A DNA stretch of 64,000 nt from Anoplolepis gracilipes (Eukaryota; Arthropoda; Insecta; Hymenoptera; Formicidae). The notes beneath the pieces are model-generated. The model made no database searches, was not told where the DNA came from, and saw only the letters and a list, made by a program, of their open reading frames with translations. The stretch's first letter is position 1. Each line of letters starts with the position of its first letter. A program made the translations under genes and the position numbers. Location: assembly GCF_047496725.1 (NCBI RefSeq), contig NC_132979.1:5163501-5227500 (forward strand), in the 5' to 3' direction. Shown here one piece after another: positions 54,001 to 64,000 of this stretch.

Positions 54001-55734
54001 AGTACCATTGCAAAAAAATTAAATTTTAAAGTGATAACCTAACATAAAATCGCAATAAATATTGCAGATAACTATTAAAGCGAAAGTAATTGCAAAAAAT
54101 AATAAATATTTTTTTCAGTCACGCCCATCGCTAGAGAACCGATCGTTGGATGGGGTGATAACTTATATGGACCAGTCGGCAGTACATTATACACAATACT
54201 CGGTTTCATAAGAATTCAATGGTGTGATCCCAATATTCCAGCGAATTTGGTGCCTGTCGATTTTACTGTGAACGCTTTAATTGCTAGTGCATGGGATGTC
54301 TCTAATCAATGCAGGTGATATAATTAAATATCATGAAGAAACAGATTTATTTATTAAGGATGGTACATTTCATAAGCAATTTTGATATTAATTGCTGTCA
54401 TCGTATATTAAATGTAGATATCAATCTCAGTCCCAACTTTAGTCTTTAATTTTTTCTAAAAAAAAAAATTACGATTTATTTTACATATAATTTATACATT
54501 ACATTTGCATATCATTTTGACGCTCTTAGTAGATTGACGTCATACATGTGCGATAAAATAATCAACTCTTTACATAATTAAATAAATTGATTACATTAAA
54601 TAAAAATATATTTGAACACACGACTTATGGTTGATGGGCGGATTTTATGAAACATGTTTGAATTTTTATAGGAGAGGCAAAGATATGTTAATTTACAATT
54701 ACATATCAGCGGCTAATGCGCCAACTTGGATGGAATACACGAATAAAATACTCTGCATAAATCAGAAATATCCTTTGAAAGATTCTATGTGGTTTCCATT
54801 TACTATTTTAATATCACGAGAGATGCCATATAAAATTTGCACTTGGTTCTGTCATTTGCTTCCGGCCTTTCTTGTAGATACTGTAAGAATATGCATAGGT
54901 CGTCGCCCGAGGTATTGTAGAAACATAAATGAATATTAATTATTCGATTGCGATTATATTTAATAGTTTGTCTCAAAACTGCATAGCTACTTACATGTAG
55001 AAAAAGACTTCTTTAGATTTTATAAAATTTGTGCTTGAAATAGTCGAAAAAACTTGTTATTTGGAAAAACTAATAACATTATATGATTTTTAAAATAACA
55101 TGTATTCTATAATATTGTTTAATTCGACGAAATAATACTTTCTTCAGTCAATAAAAATAATGTTGTGTATAAGATAATGTTGTTTGAATAAAATAAATAA
55201 ATTCTAACAAATTATTAAGACAGTTCGTTCTTTCTATATATATAAAATACGACAAATCGCTTAATAACATTATATATATTTCAGAATGTGGAAATTGTAT
55301 GGTAAAATACATAAAGCTACAGAATCAGTTGGATATTTTTCAACTAAGACATGGAATTACACCGATGATAATGTTCAAACATTGTGGAATCTTTTGAATA
55401 AAAGAGATCAGGAATTATTTTTATTCAATATGAAGGAATTTGACTGGACCAAATATGTCACTGATTTGTACACAGGCATACGTCTTTATTTATTAAAAGA
55501 AAATGACAGTAATTTAGAAGCCAATCGTATCAACTATAAAAGGTAAAAAGTTTCTTTTACCTTACATTTTTATCAGAGCTAATTTTGTTTTTAATATAAA
55601 GATTAACTTTCTCTTAAGAACAAATCATGAATTTTAGGCTTTACTGGGCGCACCAAATACTTAAAACTGTGTTTATCTTTTCCATTCTCTGGATTATTTG
55701 GAATATATTCGTTAAAATATTTGAATCTATTTAA
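51088..55734 (+). CDS. Fatty acyl-CoA reductase, copy 4 (intact, 10 exons)
   Basis: Coding exons: 51088-51166, 52550-52689, 52778-52900, 53117-53242, 53352-53497, 53607-53716, 54119-54314, 54672-54911, 55285-55542, 55638-55734. The joined frame is open for 504 codons. The extra codon against copies 1 and 2 is an Ala in exon 8 (ISAANAPTW). GSTGFLG, the catalytic YTFTK (here preceded by NI instead of NT), the FAR_C domain and the C-terminal anchor are present, and Trp210 is intact, unlike in copy 3. Exon 1 has two unusual changes: Leu for Pro13, and Glu for the Gly20 of FYAGQSILITG that the other four copies keep. Gly20 lies a few residues before the first Rossmann strand, so activity could be affected. 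Exons 5, 8 and 9 and the 3' spacer are nearly identical to copy 3, while intron 1 and exon 4 match copy 2. Confidence 0.92.
51890..52035 (-). mobile_element. LINE tail remnant in intron 1 of copy 4
   Basis: This is the same minus-strand EWFNDLCRNREESIT remnant as in copy 2 (33690-33815), with the same junction to downstream intron sequence. It marks copies 2 and 4 as sharing this part of the intron by descent or conversion. Confidence 0.6.
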
Positions 55735-58700
55735 ATGTTTGAAGGTATTATATGTTTATTTCTATATACGTTTTAGTTTATTAATGTTATATTAATGTTA
55801 TATTACATAATGTTATGTACAATTTTGTTTTACATATATGACTAGAAGTTTAAATTTTTATATTTACTTATTTCTTGAAAATAATTATACTTTAACTTGT
55901 CTTTGGTTTTTATAATTATTAAAATTTAATATCAGTTGTCACACACTTCTTTGCCAATCCAGCGTGTGTGACAATAATCTTGTTTTTCGCGTTACATAAG
56001 AATTGATGAATGTTTCGTAGATCTTGTTATCGACATTACATTTTTTTTTAATTTTAAAACTGTAAAAAAATCAGCTACTTGCATACGAAAACGTCCTTTA
56101 AAGTGACGATAAACAAAAATTCGTTTGAACACGTAACGGCGATAAATCTATTATGCGGCCTGATGCTGTTCACAATGTTTGGAAAGCATCTCCCGCATCT
56201 ACCGCATATATGCTGATAAACGACAGTCCTCGAAATTAAACTTAAAAATTATTAAACAGAGAAAGCCATTCTTTCTTTCAGAAAAAGCGCGTGTTTGAAT
56301 TTTTTATATTAACTCTATTTATATAGAAATAACAAACACACATTTGAACTAAAATTTCTCCGCAAGGTTTAGATTATACGAGAAATTAATTTCAAATCAA
56401 TATTTGCGTGATTAAACACACTCTCGCTCATACATGTGTTCAGTTTGAATGAACTGTCAAATTGCATCTGCATCTGCAATGTAACATTTTTTCCGATGGG
56501 TGATCTCATGTACTACCAGCCAAGGAAATTAGAAAACATCGCTCTGATGATAAAGAATGGGAAGACATAATCATCGATAAGTCCAACATGTATGCGCGGC
56601 GATTCATTGCCGACGTCGATATGTGATAATTAACGTTGAAACTGCGGCTAGAAAGGAAATGGCAGAAGCGAATTCCCTCATCAGACGCGGTTTCAAGACC
56701 ATTGACGACGATGTGAAAACGTTATAATATTTAAAATTATTTATCTACGAAAAACTATTTTCTCTTTTTTTATTATACTATGAAAGTTGTTAAAATTTTA
56801 ATCTCAAAATCTATTTTAATCTCGTTAAATAAACAAAGACGGGGTGCGTATTTCTATCGTCTTCGCTTCTCTCGGGTGCTGTGAGAATGCTCGCTTTGAA
56901 AATCGCGCGCAAACTGTCGCAAATTAATGAGCCCCGAAGAGCAAGTCAAAACTTCTTCTTTCCAATTGTGTCCTTAGCACGATTTTTCGCCAACACGTCG
57001 AGAAGTATAAAAGGATTTTTATATACAATAATTATCATTTATATCGGGATTAAGGAAATGTTTCTTCATCTTGATTAATTAGAATTATACGGTGTAATCT
57101 TTTGTTTTCCTAATCCTTTCAAGAGAAGATCGCGGAAGAAGAAATCTTGTTTGATCTCGAGGATATCTAATGTCATCATTCAGCCTCCTGTATTTAATTG
57201 AAAAACAACATTTCCATAAGAGAGACTTTCTCTAGCAAAAAAACAAAATGGTATAAAAGATAAAAAATATTTTTGAACGAATATGATTAGCGTATCGCGG
57301 TAAAAAATTTGTTATGTATAATCATATATGACCATATAAAATTATATAGAAATATATAAAATTTTATATAAGTTATGTATAATTATATATAATAATATAT
57401 GACTTATTGTATAGTTATATATAATTTTATATTAATGTTGGCTAGATGTCAGTCAATGATAATACAAAATTATGCATACTATACATAACTATACAAGAAC
57501 CCGAGATGTTAGGCACAAAGGGCAGACGCACAACTCACTGCGCCAGAATCATCTGTATGCGAATTACAATTACGTTAAATAATTTACCTAATTTTATAAT
57601 ATGTCGGATCTAGAGACTTGTCATATTAAGCTTAATTATTTTCTTATTATATTATATAATTTATTACATTGTAGCGATTGTGTGTGATGTCAGCTCTTGT
57701 ACGAAAGATCTGCGAAGCGCATTTAAGTTTTTAAACAATCTTAAAAGACACTTTATAAAAATTTATATAAAGTATCTGTGAGAAATGTAATCTACGAAAT
57801 CTCTAAAGTAAAATCTAGAATATTTTATAAAACGTACGTGAGTGTTAATTCGAGTCAAATCAAAAAGAAAAACCTTTTACTTCTTATCGATTCTCAACGA
57901 CACGCTGAAAGAAGCGTATTTTATTAGTTATATCTCTTGTGTAAGACTGATGTTTACGCGAGAAATAAAATGATTATGCGATTGTTTTTTTACCTTTATC
58001 ATCATCGTAGAATTATGTGTAACGTTTTAAGTTGCGAAGAAAAAAAAGAAAAGAATAAGATATGAATTTTTACACACACATATCGCGCATGATGATCTTT
58101 TACTTGATTTCACTGTCACCTTTAGTGATGAATAAATGTATTATGAGCATTTAAATTCAAATTTGATGCGAAGAATTGCCCTCAAGTTCATGGAACGAAA
58201 AACACGCGGTTTAATTCGCGTTTTATGGCAAACGTTTGAAATCGTGCGCGTTGCAGAATAGTTTCGAATATATTTTTTATTTCGATATTTATAGAGTAAC
58301 ACTAGGATGTGACAAGTGCTCAATCATTGTTTGAGGAATATAAATTCTTTACCAAACGTAATTTCAATCGATATTTTATAGAAAAAAAATAATTTATCAT
58401 TTTTAAATACACACACAATATTCTTTTTCTCAATTATAATTTTAATTATTTCATATATTTAAATCTCAAAAATTTTAATTTTTATTTTAATAATAAATAT
58501 ATTAGCCATGTTTTAGAATCAAATTTTTTTTTAAAAAAGATTTTCTAACTTTCCTCAATGTTTTACTGAAACGTAACATTTGTGATTAAATCTTGGTAAT
58601 TCTAATTTATATAAAGATTTCTTGAGGCATTAATATTACATTAGTCTACTTGCGTAACTTATTGTCAGCTGCAATTTATTCATCCAATTTCGCGTTAGGC

Positions 58701-58750
58701 CACGAGAAACTTAGTGTCGCGTTGTCATCAGTCATTAGTTCTTCTTCTAG
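55735..58750. other. Spacer between FAR copies 4 and 5
   Basis: The first 1.5 kb is almost identical to the copy-3 spacer. It then runs into a truncated MITE (57295-57492) and about 450 bp (57493 to about 57945) found in no other spacer, before rejoining the common sequence at AAGACTGATGTTTACGCGAG (57943). The unique part has no recognisable coding content. The final part leads to the promoter of copy 5. Confidence 0.7.
57295..57492. mobile_element. 3'-truncated copy of the 49862-50140 MITE
   Basis: It matches the copy-3 spacer MITE from its left end (TCGCGGTAAAAAATTTG after TA) through TATGCATACTATACATAAC. The right arm is then lost and replaced by unrelated sequence. It has the same insertion site as in the copy-3 spacer, so the insertion predates the duplication or was copied by conversion. 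Confidence 0.8.
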
Positions 58751-58822
58751 TCAACAACTGAAAATAGCCGAAGAAGGAAATCTCCAAGTGTACTTATTTG
58801 CCACGTTAACTTTTAACTAATC
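58751..58822 (+). promoter_or_regulatory. Putative start site and 5' UTR of FAR copy 5
   Basis: TCTAGTCAACAACTGAAAATAG lies 72 bp before the ATG. A short deletion in the leader explains the smaller distance. Confidence 0.3.
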
Positions 58823-59093
58823 ATGGATCAAAACAATGAAATTGAAATAAATAAAACGCCAATACAAAAATTCTACGCCGGACATTCAATTCTCATTACA
58901 GGTATTTATTATACAAACATAACTGACACTGAATAAAGTAAAAGATTAGTTTTTTTAAGATAATAAAGGTTGAAAATTTAATAAAAATAAATATGGCCCC
59001 ATAGTAATTAATATATGATATTATGAAATGATGTGCATCTTATTGATATATATATAAAATACTTATAAATCATTGATATATGAAATATATGTA

Positions 59094-59407
59094 CACGGTA
59101 AAAAACATTTTATATTTTTGTTGAAATTTTTTTGTGTAGAAATTTTTAACATATTCTTATGTTAATATAACATACTGTCGTTATGTTATTTTAATTTTTC
59201 TGCATTGAGTTAATATTCACCGTTCTAAGAGTTAAAACAACACAACAAGTAAATCTTATACTAATTCACATTTTTGTGTTAATTTTTTACATATTATTTG
59301 TGTTATTTGTTTACATATTTGCCTTCTGTTAAATTAACATTAAAATTAGAGCGGATAAATTGGAACAAGACAAATGTGTCAAATTTAACACAAAATTTTT
59401 TACGGTG
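59094..59407. mobile_element. TA-flanked MITE in intron 1 of copy 5
   Basis: The ends CACGGTAAAAAACATTTT and AAAATTTTTTACGGTG are inverted with one mismatch in the first 12 bp. TA lies directly outside at 59092-59093 and 59408-59409. It is 314 bp with no coding capacity. The GGTAAAAAA terminus resembles that of the 49862-50140 element, which suggests related Tc1/mariner-type families. Confidence 0.8.
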
Positions 59408-61727
59408 TATATAATGATATACAAATTATTAATAAACATAAAATACTAATGAAAAACCGATTGTGCGCGTTTCTGTGTGTATGATTCAAATCATAAATAT
59501 ATTTGTTAAGCAATGTTATTTCTTTAAAATAAATAAAATGTTTATGTTGTCTTTAATTAACCTGTATAAAATTTTTTCATCGATGACAAATTAAGATGTT
59601 TAATTAATATTATTGTTTTTTGTAATTTTTTTATAGAGGCAACTATAAACTATTTCATCTAATTCTTAATTTATACGTATTATTGTTTAGATTTTTTTTT
59701 ATATTTTCTTCTACAGGCAGTACCGAGTTCCTCGGAAAGATATTAGTTGAAAAATTGTTACGATGTTGTCCTGATATTTCTACAATATATCTACTGATAC
59801 GTCCGAAAAAAACAAGTGCCCAAAAAGCCGACTAATATATTTAAAAAAACCGGTGAGTATCCAACGAATTTATTATGTTACTACTAAAGAACATTAACGT
59901 GAACGTTTAAACGTTGCTACGTGAATCTATAATCTATAATCTGCAGTTGTACAACCGACTAAATAAGGAAATGTCAAAATTTTGTGAGAAAGTCGTACCG
60001 CTTATAGTCGATTTTAATTCCGAAGACTTAGGACTGTGTGAAAATAATAAGAATATACTGATGCGTAAAATAAATAATTTAGATTATTTTTATTCTCTTA
60101 CATAATTGTATAATTATATTCAATGCAAAAGAATAAGTTATCGTATACTTAAGAAATACATATATATTCCACATGAGCTTAAATTTTTAATTATTAAAAT
60201 AATCAAAAATAACTCTTTTTTATGTATTCTCACTATTATAATAGTATATATATTAGAGAAATTCTTGTTATATTTACTTTATATTGTAGGTATCTATAAT
60301 TTTCCACCTAGCAGCGACTGTACGTTTCGAAGAGAAAATAAAAACTGCTGTGACAATAAATGTTGCTACAAATATTATTTTAAACATCACTAAACATATG
60401 CCAAACTTAAAGGTTATATCTTTTTTCAACAATAAATATTAATGCAAGATAATTGAAAAAAAAATTAATAATTTTTATGAGTTTTGAAAAAGTAATTAAA
60501 TCAATATTGACGTTTATCTTGCAGTCATTCATTCATGTCTCGACTTTGTATGCAAACTGCCACGTAAAACATATAGAGGAACGATTTTATACGTATCCCA
60601 TTGATCACAGAAATCTTATTACATTGACGCGTGATTTACCCGAAAACGTAATTGATAAACAGTTAGCTAAGTGCGTATTCTTTTCATTTTCGATATATAA
60701 TAAGTTTCCTATGTAAAAAATTTAATGTTTTAAATAAATTAAAATTATTATAATATAATAAATTATTGTTCTGAGACAGAATCGCTTCATCATGGCCGAA
60801 TACATACACATTTACGAAAGCCATTGCGGAAACACTTTTCAGAGAAGAAAGAGGAGATTTACCAATTGGGATATTTCGACCTGCGATAGGTGAGAAATTT
60901 AATTAAATTATTGTGTTCATTTTTTGCTCATTAAAATTTCTTAAAATTATATACATTTCTTATAGTTATAGTTATATCATTTTCATATTATGTTGTATAA
61001 AAAACATGTGCGAAATATATATCAAGTTCAGCTTTATCGTAGATTTTTATCGTATGTGCAATCTTGAATATTATCTTACTTATAAAATACACATTACATA
61101 TTCAAAAGAGAAATGTCCATGTTTTATGAACAAAACAAAAGTGTAATTATTGCCACTTGTAACAAATAAATTATCATAGTATTATTGCAAAAAAATAAAA
61201 TTTTAAAGTGATAACTTAATATAAAATCGCAAAAATATTGCAGATTACTATTAAGCGCAAATTATTGCGAAAAAAATAATAAATATTTTTTTCAGTCATG
61301 CCCACTGCTAGAGAACCGATCGTTGGATGGGGTGAAAACTTGTATGGACCAAAATCAGCAGTACACTATTCATCTTACTCGGTATCATAAGAATTACTTG
61401 GTGTGATCCCGATATTCCAGCGAATTTGGTGCCTGTTGATTTTACTGTAAACGCTTTAATCGCTAGTGTATGAGATGTCTGTAATCAATGCAGGTAATAT
61501 AATTAAATATTATGAAGGAACGAATTCATTATATTAAAGATTTTATACATTTTAACATACGTCATTTTCATAATCAGTTTCTTTATTAAATAATTAAAAT
61601 AATCAACTGTTTATGTAATATAATATAATCAATTTTATGTTAAACAAATTAATAACATTAAAAGTATTCGAACGCATGGCTTATGATTAATGAGCGATCT
61701 TTAAGAAATATATTTAAATTTTTATAG

Positions 61728-61829
61728 GAGAGGCAAAGATATGTTAATTTATAATTATATATCAGCTAATTTTTATAGGAGAGGCAAAGATATGTTAATT
61801 TATAATTATATATCAGCTAATGCGTCAAC
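61728..61829. repeat. 51-bp tandem duplication spanning an exon 8 acceptor (copy 5)
   Basis: GAGAGGCAAAGATATGTTAA occurs at 61728 and again at 61779, each preceded by TTTTTATAG. The duplicated unit includes the 3' splice site and the first 42 or so bases of exon 8. Confidence 0.9.
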
Positions 61830-62843
61830 TTGGATCGAATACATCAATCAAATAATCTGCATAAATCAGAAATATCCTTTGAAAGATTCTGTGTGGTTTC
61901 CAAGTATTGTTTTAAAAACATGATAATATGCCGTTTAAAGTTTACACTTGGTTCTGTCATTTGCTTCCGGCCTTTCTTGTAGATACTGTAAGAATATGTA
62001 TAAGTCGTCGCCCGAGGTATTGTAGAAACATAAATAAATATTAATTATTCGATTGCGATTATATTTAATAGTTTGTCTCAAAACTGCATAGCTACTTACA
62101 TGTAGAAAAAAACTTCTTTAGATTTTATAAAATTTGTGCTTAATATAGTCAAAAAAACTACAATAGTTTATTTGGAAAAACTAACAACACTATTTGATTT
62201 TTAAAATTACACATATCTTATAATATTATTTAATTCGACGAAATAATACTTTCTTCAGTCAATAAAAATGATGTTTTTTGTGACATAATGTAAATCGCAT
62301 AAAATAAATAAATTCTAACAATTATTAAGACAGATCGTTCTCTCTGTATATATAAAATACGACAAATCGCTTAATAACATTATATATATTTCAGAATGTG
62401 GAAATTGTATGGTAAAATACATAAAGCTATAGAATCAATTGGATATTTTTCAACTAAGACATGGAATTACACCGATGATAATGTTCAAACGATATGGAAT
62501 CTTTTGAATAAAAGAGATCAGGAAATTATTTTTATTCAACATGAAGGAACTTGACTGGACCAAATATCTCACTGATTTTCACAAAGGTATATGACTTTAT
62601 TTATTAAAAGAAGATGACAATAATTTGAAAATCAGTCGTATCAATTATAAAAGGTAAAAAAGTTTTTTTTAATCTTTATCAAAGCTAATTTTGTTTTTAA
62701 TATAAAGATTAAAATTCTCTTAAAAACAAAATCATAAATTTTAGGCTTTACTGAGCACACCAAATATTTAAAACTGTGTTTTATTTTTTTCCACTCTTTG
62801 GATTATTTGGAACATATTCGTTAAAATATTTGAATATATTTAA

Positions 62844-64000
62844 ATGTTTGAGGTTATTATATGTTTGTTTTAATTTAATAATGTTATATTAGTATGTACA
62901 TTTTTGGTTTACATACATGATAAGAAATTTAAATTTTTTATTTTTATTCATTTCTTGTAATAATAAAAATTTCACTTGTCTTTAGTTTTTATAATTATTA
63001 AATTTTTAATATTAGTTTTCACTTATTTGTGAATCCATCGTGTATTATTTTTAAACAAAATGTAATAACCCTTAATTATTATTTAAAAAATCCTCCTTTA
63101 ATATAATATAATGACATATTGTTAAATTATTGGTCAGATTTATATATATATTTCTTTATTTCTTACATTAATCAAGTTAATATAATTACAGGAATTATCA
63201 ATTCATTGATTATTATATTAAATAATCTTGTTTTTTGCGTTACATAAGAATTGATGAATGTTTCATAGATTATCGACACTATATTTATTTTCTAATTTAA
63301 AAACTAAAGAGATCAAAATAATGTTTGTACACTTAACGGCGATACATCTATTATGTGGCCTGATGCTGTTTACAGTGTTTAACAAGGCTTTTTGCGCGTC
63401 TATCGAATATACTCTGATAAACGATACTCCCCGAAAATTGAAAGTTTTTAAAAAAAATCCCTTTTCTCTTTCAAAAAGAGCGCGTGTTTAAATTTTTAAT
63501 ATTAATTGTATTTAATATTATATTATAATTATATAATTTATATTATAAATATATAATTTAATATTAACTATATTTTGGGAAAACAAATATATATACACAC
63601 ATTTGAAATCAAATTTCTCCGCAAGGTTTAGATAATACTAGAAATTAATTAAGAAATTTAATTTCAAATCAATAATAGCGTTGATTACCCGGGAAAAAAA
63701 GTTGGCCATATATGGATTTTGTCAATATCTGATCATGTCTTACCAAGTATAGTCATATATGATATTATATGATAATTAAATAAAGTCATATGATATCATA
63801 TATGATTTTATTTAATTATCATATTATTATATATAACTATATTTGGCAAGATATGCTCAGATATTGACAAAATCCATATATGGCCAATTTTATATGGACT
63901 TTTTGTCCCGGGTAAACACAATCGCTCATACACATGTTCAGTTTGAATCAGCTGACAACTCTGACGAACTGTCAAATTACATCTGCACCTTATTTTCTGA
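62844..64000. other. Spacer after FAR copy 5, cut by the window end
   Basis: Homologous to the start of the other spacers up to the CTGACGAACTGTCAAATT landmark at 63970, with a MITE inserted at 63688-63912. The plus-strand open frame at 63258-63491 begins with a signal-peptide-like stretch, but the aligned positions of the other spacers are frameshifted, so it is not called. As the spacer continues, a further FAR copy or remnant may follow. Confidence 0.65.
63688..63912. mobile_element. TA-flanked palindromic MITE with CCCGGG ends
   Basis: Both termini are CCCGGG followed inward by A-rich sequence and TGGCCATATATGGATTTTG or its complement. The 225-bp element is a near-complete palindrome and is flanked by TA (63686-63687 and 63913-63914). 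The uninterrupted site (GTTGATTAAACAC-like) is seen in the other spacers, which confirms the insertion boundaries. Confidence 0.88.

Larger units (their letters stand above)
58823..62843 (+). pseudogene. Fatty acyl-CoA reductase, copy 5 (degenerate)
   Basis: Exon equivalents: 58823-58901, 59717-59852, 59947-60069, 60290-60412, 60525-60670, 60780-60889, 61296-61493, 61728-62016, 62395-62653, 62745-62843. Damage: exon 2 has Glu for the second glycine of the Rossmann motif (GSTEFLG), a one-base loss in the A-run and a further deletion. The exon 3 donor GT became AT (60070-60071). Exon 4 lacks one codon. Exon 7 has a +2 length change and Trp-to-stop near 61470. Exon 8 carries a 51-bp duplication and a stop near 61921. 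Exon 9 has a +1 insertion near 62523 and an Arg-to-stop (ATA TGA). Exon 10 has TGA at 62752-62754 in place of Trp. Exons 1, 5 and 6 remain open. It cannot make an enzyme, but it is still useful as an ancient sequence donor in the array. Confidence 0.93.

Noticed and set aside
63258..63491. 77-codon frame with signal-peptide-like start
   Set aside because: It is open only in this unit. The aligned spacers shift frame in the middle, so a secreted peptide gene is not supported.
1..64000. CRISPR arrays, operons, tRNA or rRNA genes
   Set aside because: No spaced direct repeats, no prokaryotic gene structure and no cloverleaf with tRNA box A/B order was seen. The introns show the sequence is eukaryotic.

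Overview
The window is AT-rich, intron-rich animal DNA from an insect, most likely a hymenopteran and plausibly an ant. The reasons are the gene family present (a local expansion of insect-type fatty acyl-CoA reductases), exons joined by clean GT-AG introns, LINE and Penelope-like fragments of types seen in insect genomes, many TA-flanked palindromic MITEs, and CpG-rich islands in an AT-rich background. The order and genus are inferences.

Left part (1-18.7 kb): I found no convincing coding exon. It is AT-rich intergenic or intronic DNA with microsatellites and a 440-bp palindromic element (3030-3468). A GC/CpG-rich island (about 8.7-11.6 kb) looks like a promoter or first-exon region of an unidentified gene.

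Right part (18.7-64 kb): a head-to-tail array of five copies of one ten-exon gene, all on the plus strand. By splicing the exons by eye I could read each copy from start to stop. Copy 1 (18763-26827, 503 codons), copy 2 (32859-37534, 503 codons) and copy 4 (51088-55734, 504 codons) are intact. Copy 3 (40678-48309) is complete except for one in-frame TAG in exon 6, directly before the catalytic YxxxK motif. Copy 5 (58823-62843) is a multiply broken pseudogene. The predicted proteins have the insect FAR layout: N-terminal Rossmann motif GxxGxxG, YTFTK catalytic motif, a C-terminal FAR_C (sterile) domain and a C-terminal membrane segment. Such enzymes reduce fatty acyl-CoAs to fatty alcohols with NADPH, for waxes, cuticular lipids or pheromones. 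Which product these copies make cannot be read from sequence.

Each gene is followed by about 2.6-3 kb of intergenic DNA that is also repeated from copy to copy, so the duplicated unit is gene plus spacer. The last spacer (62.8-64 kb) runs off the window, so the array may continue. The copies are mosaics: different exons and introns group them differently, and some spacer tracts of about 600 bp are almost identical between non-allelic units. This points to recurrent gene conversion or unequal exchange. Transposon remnants (two LINE types, an inverted pair of Penelope-like fragments with a 12-bp target duplication, several MITEs) lie in introns and spacers and can be used to order the duplications.
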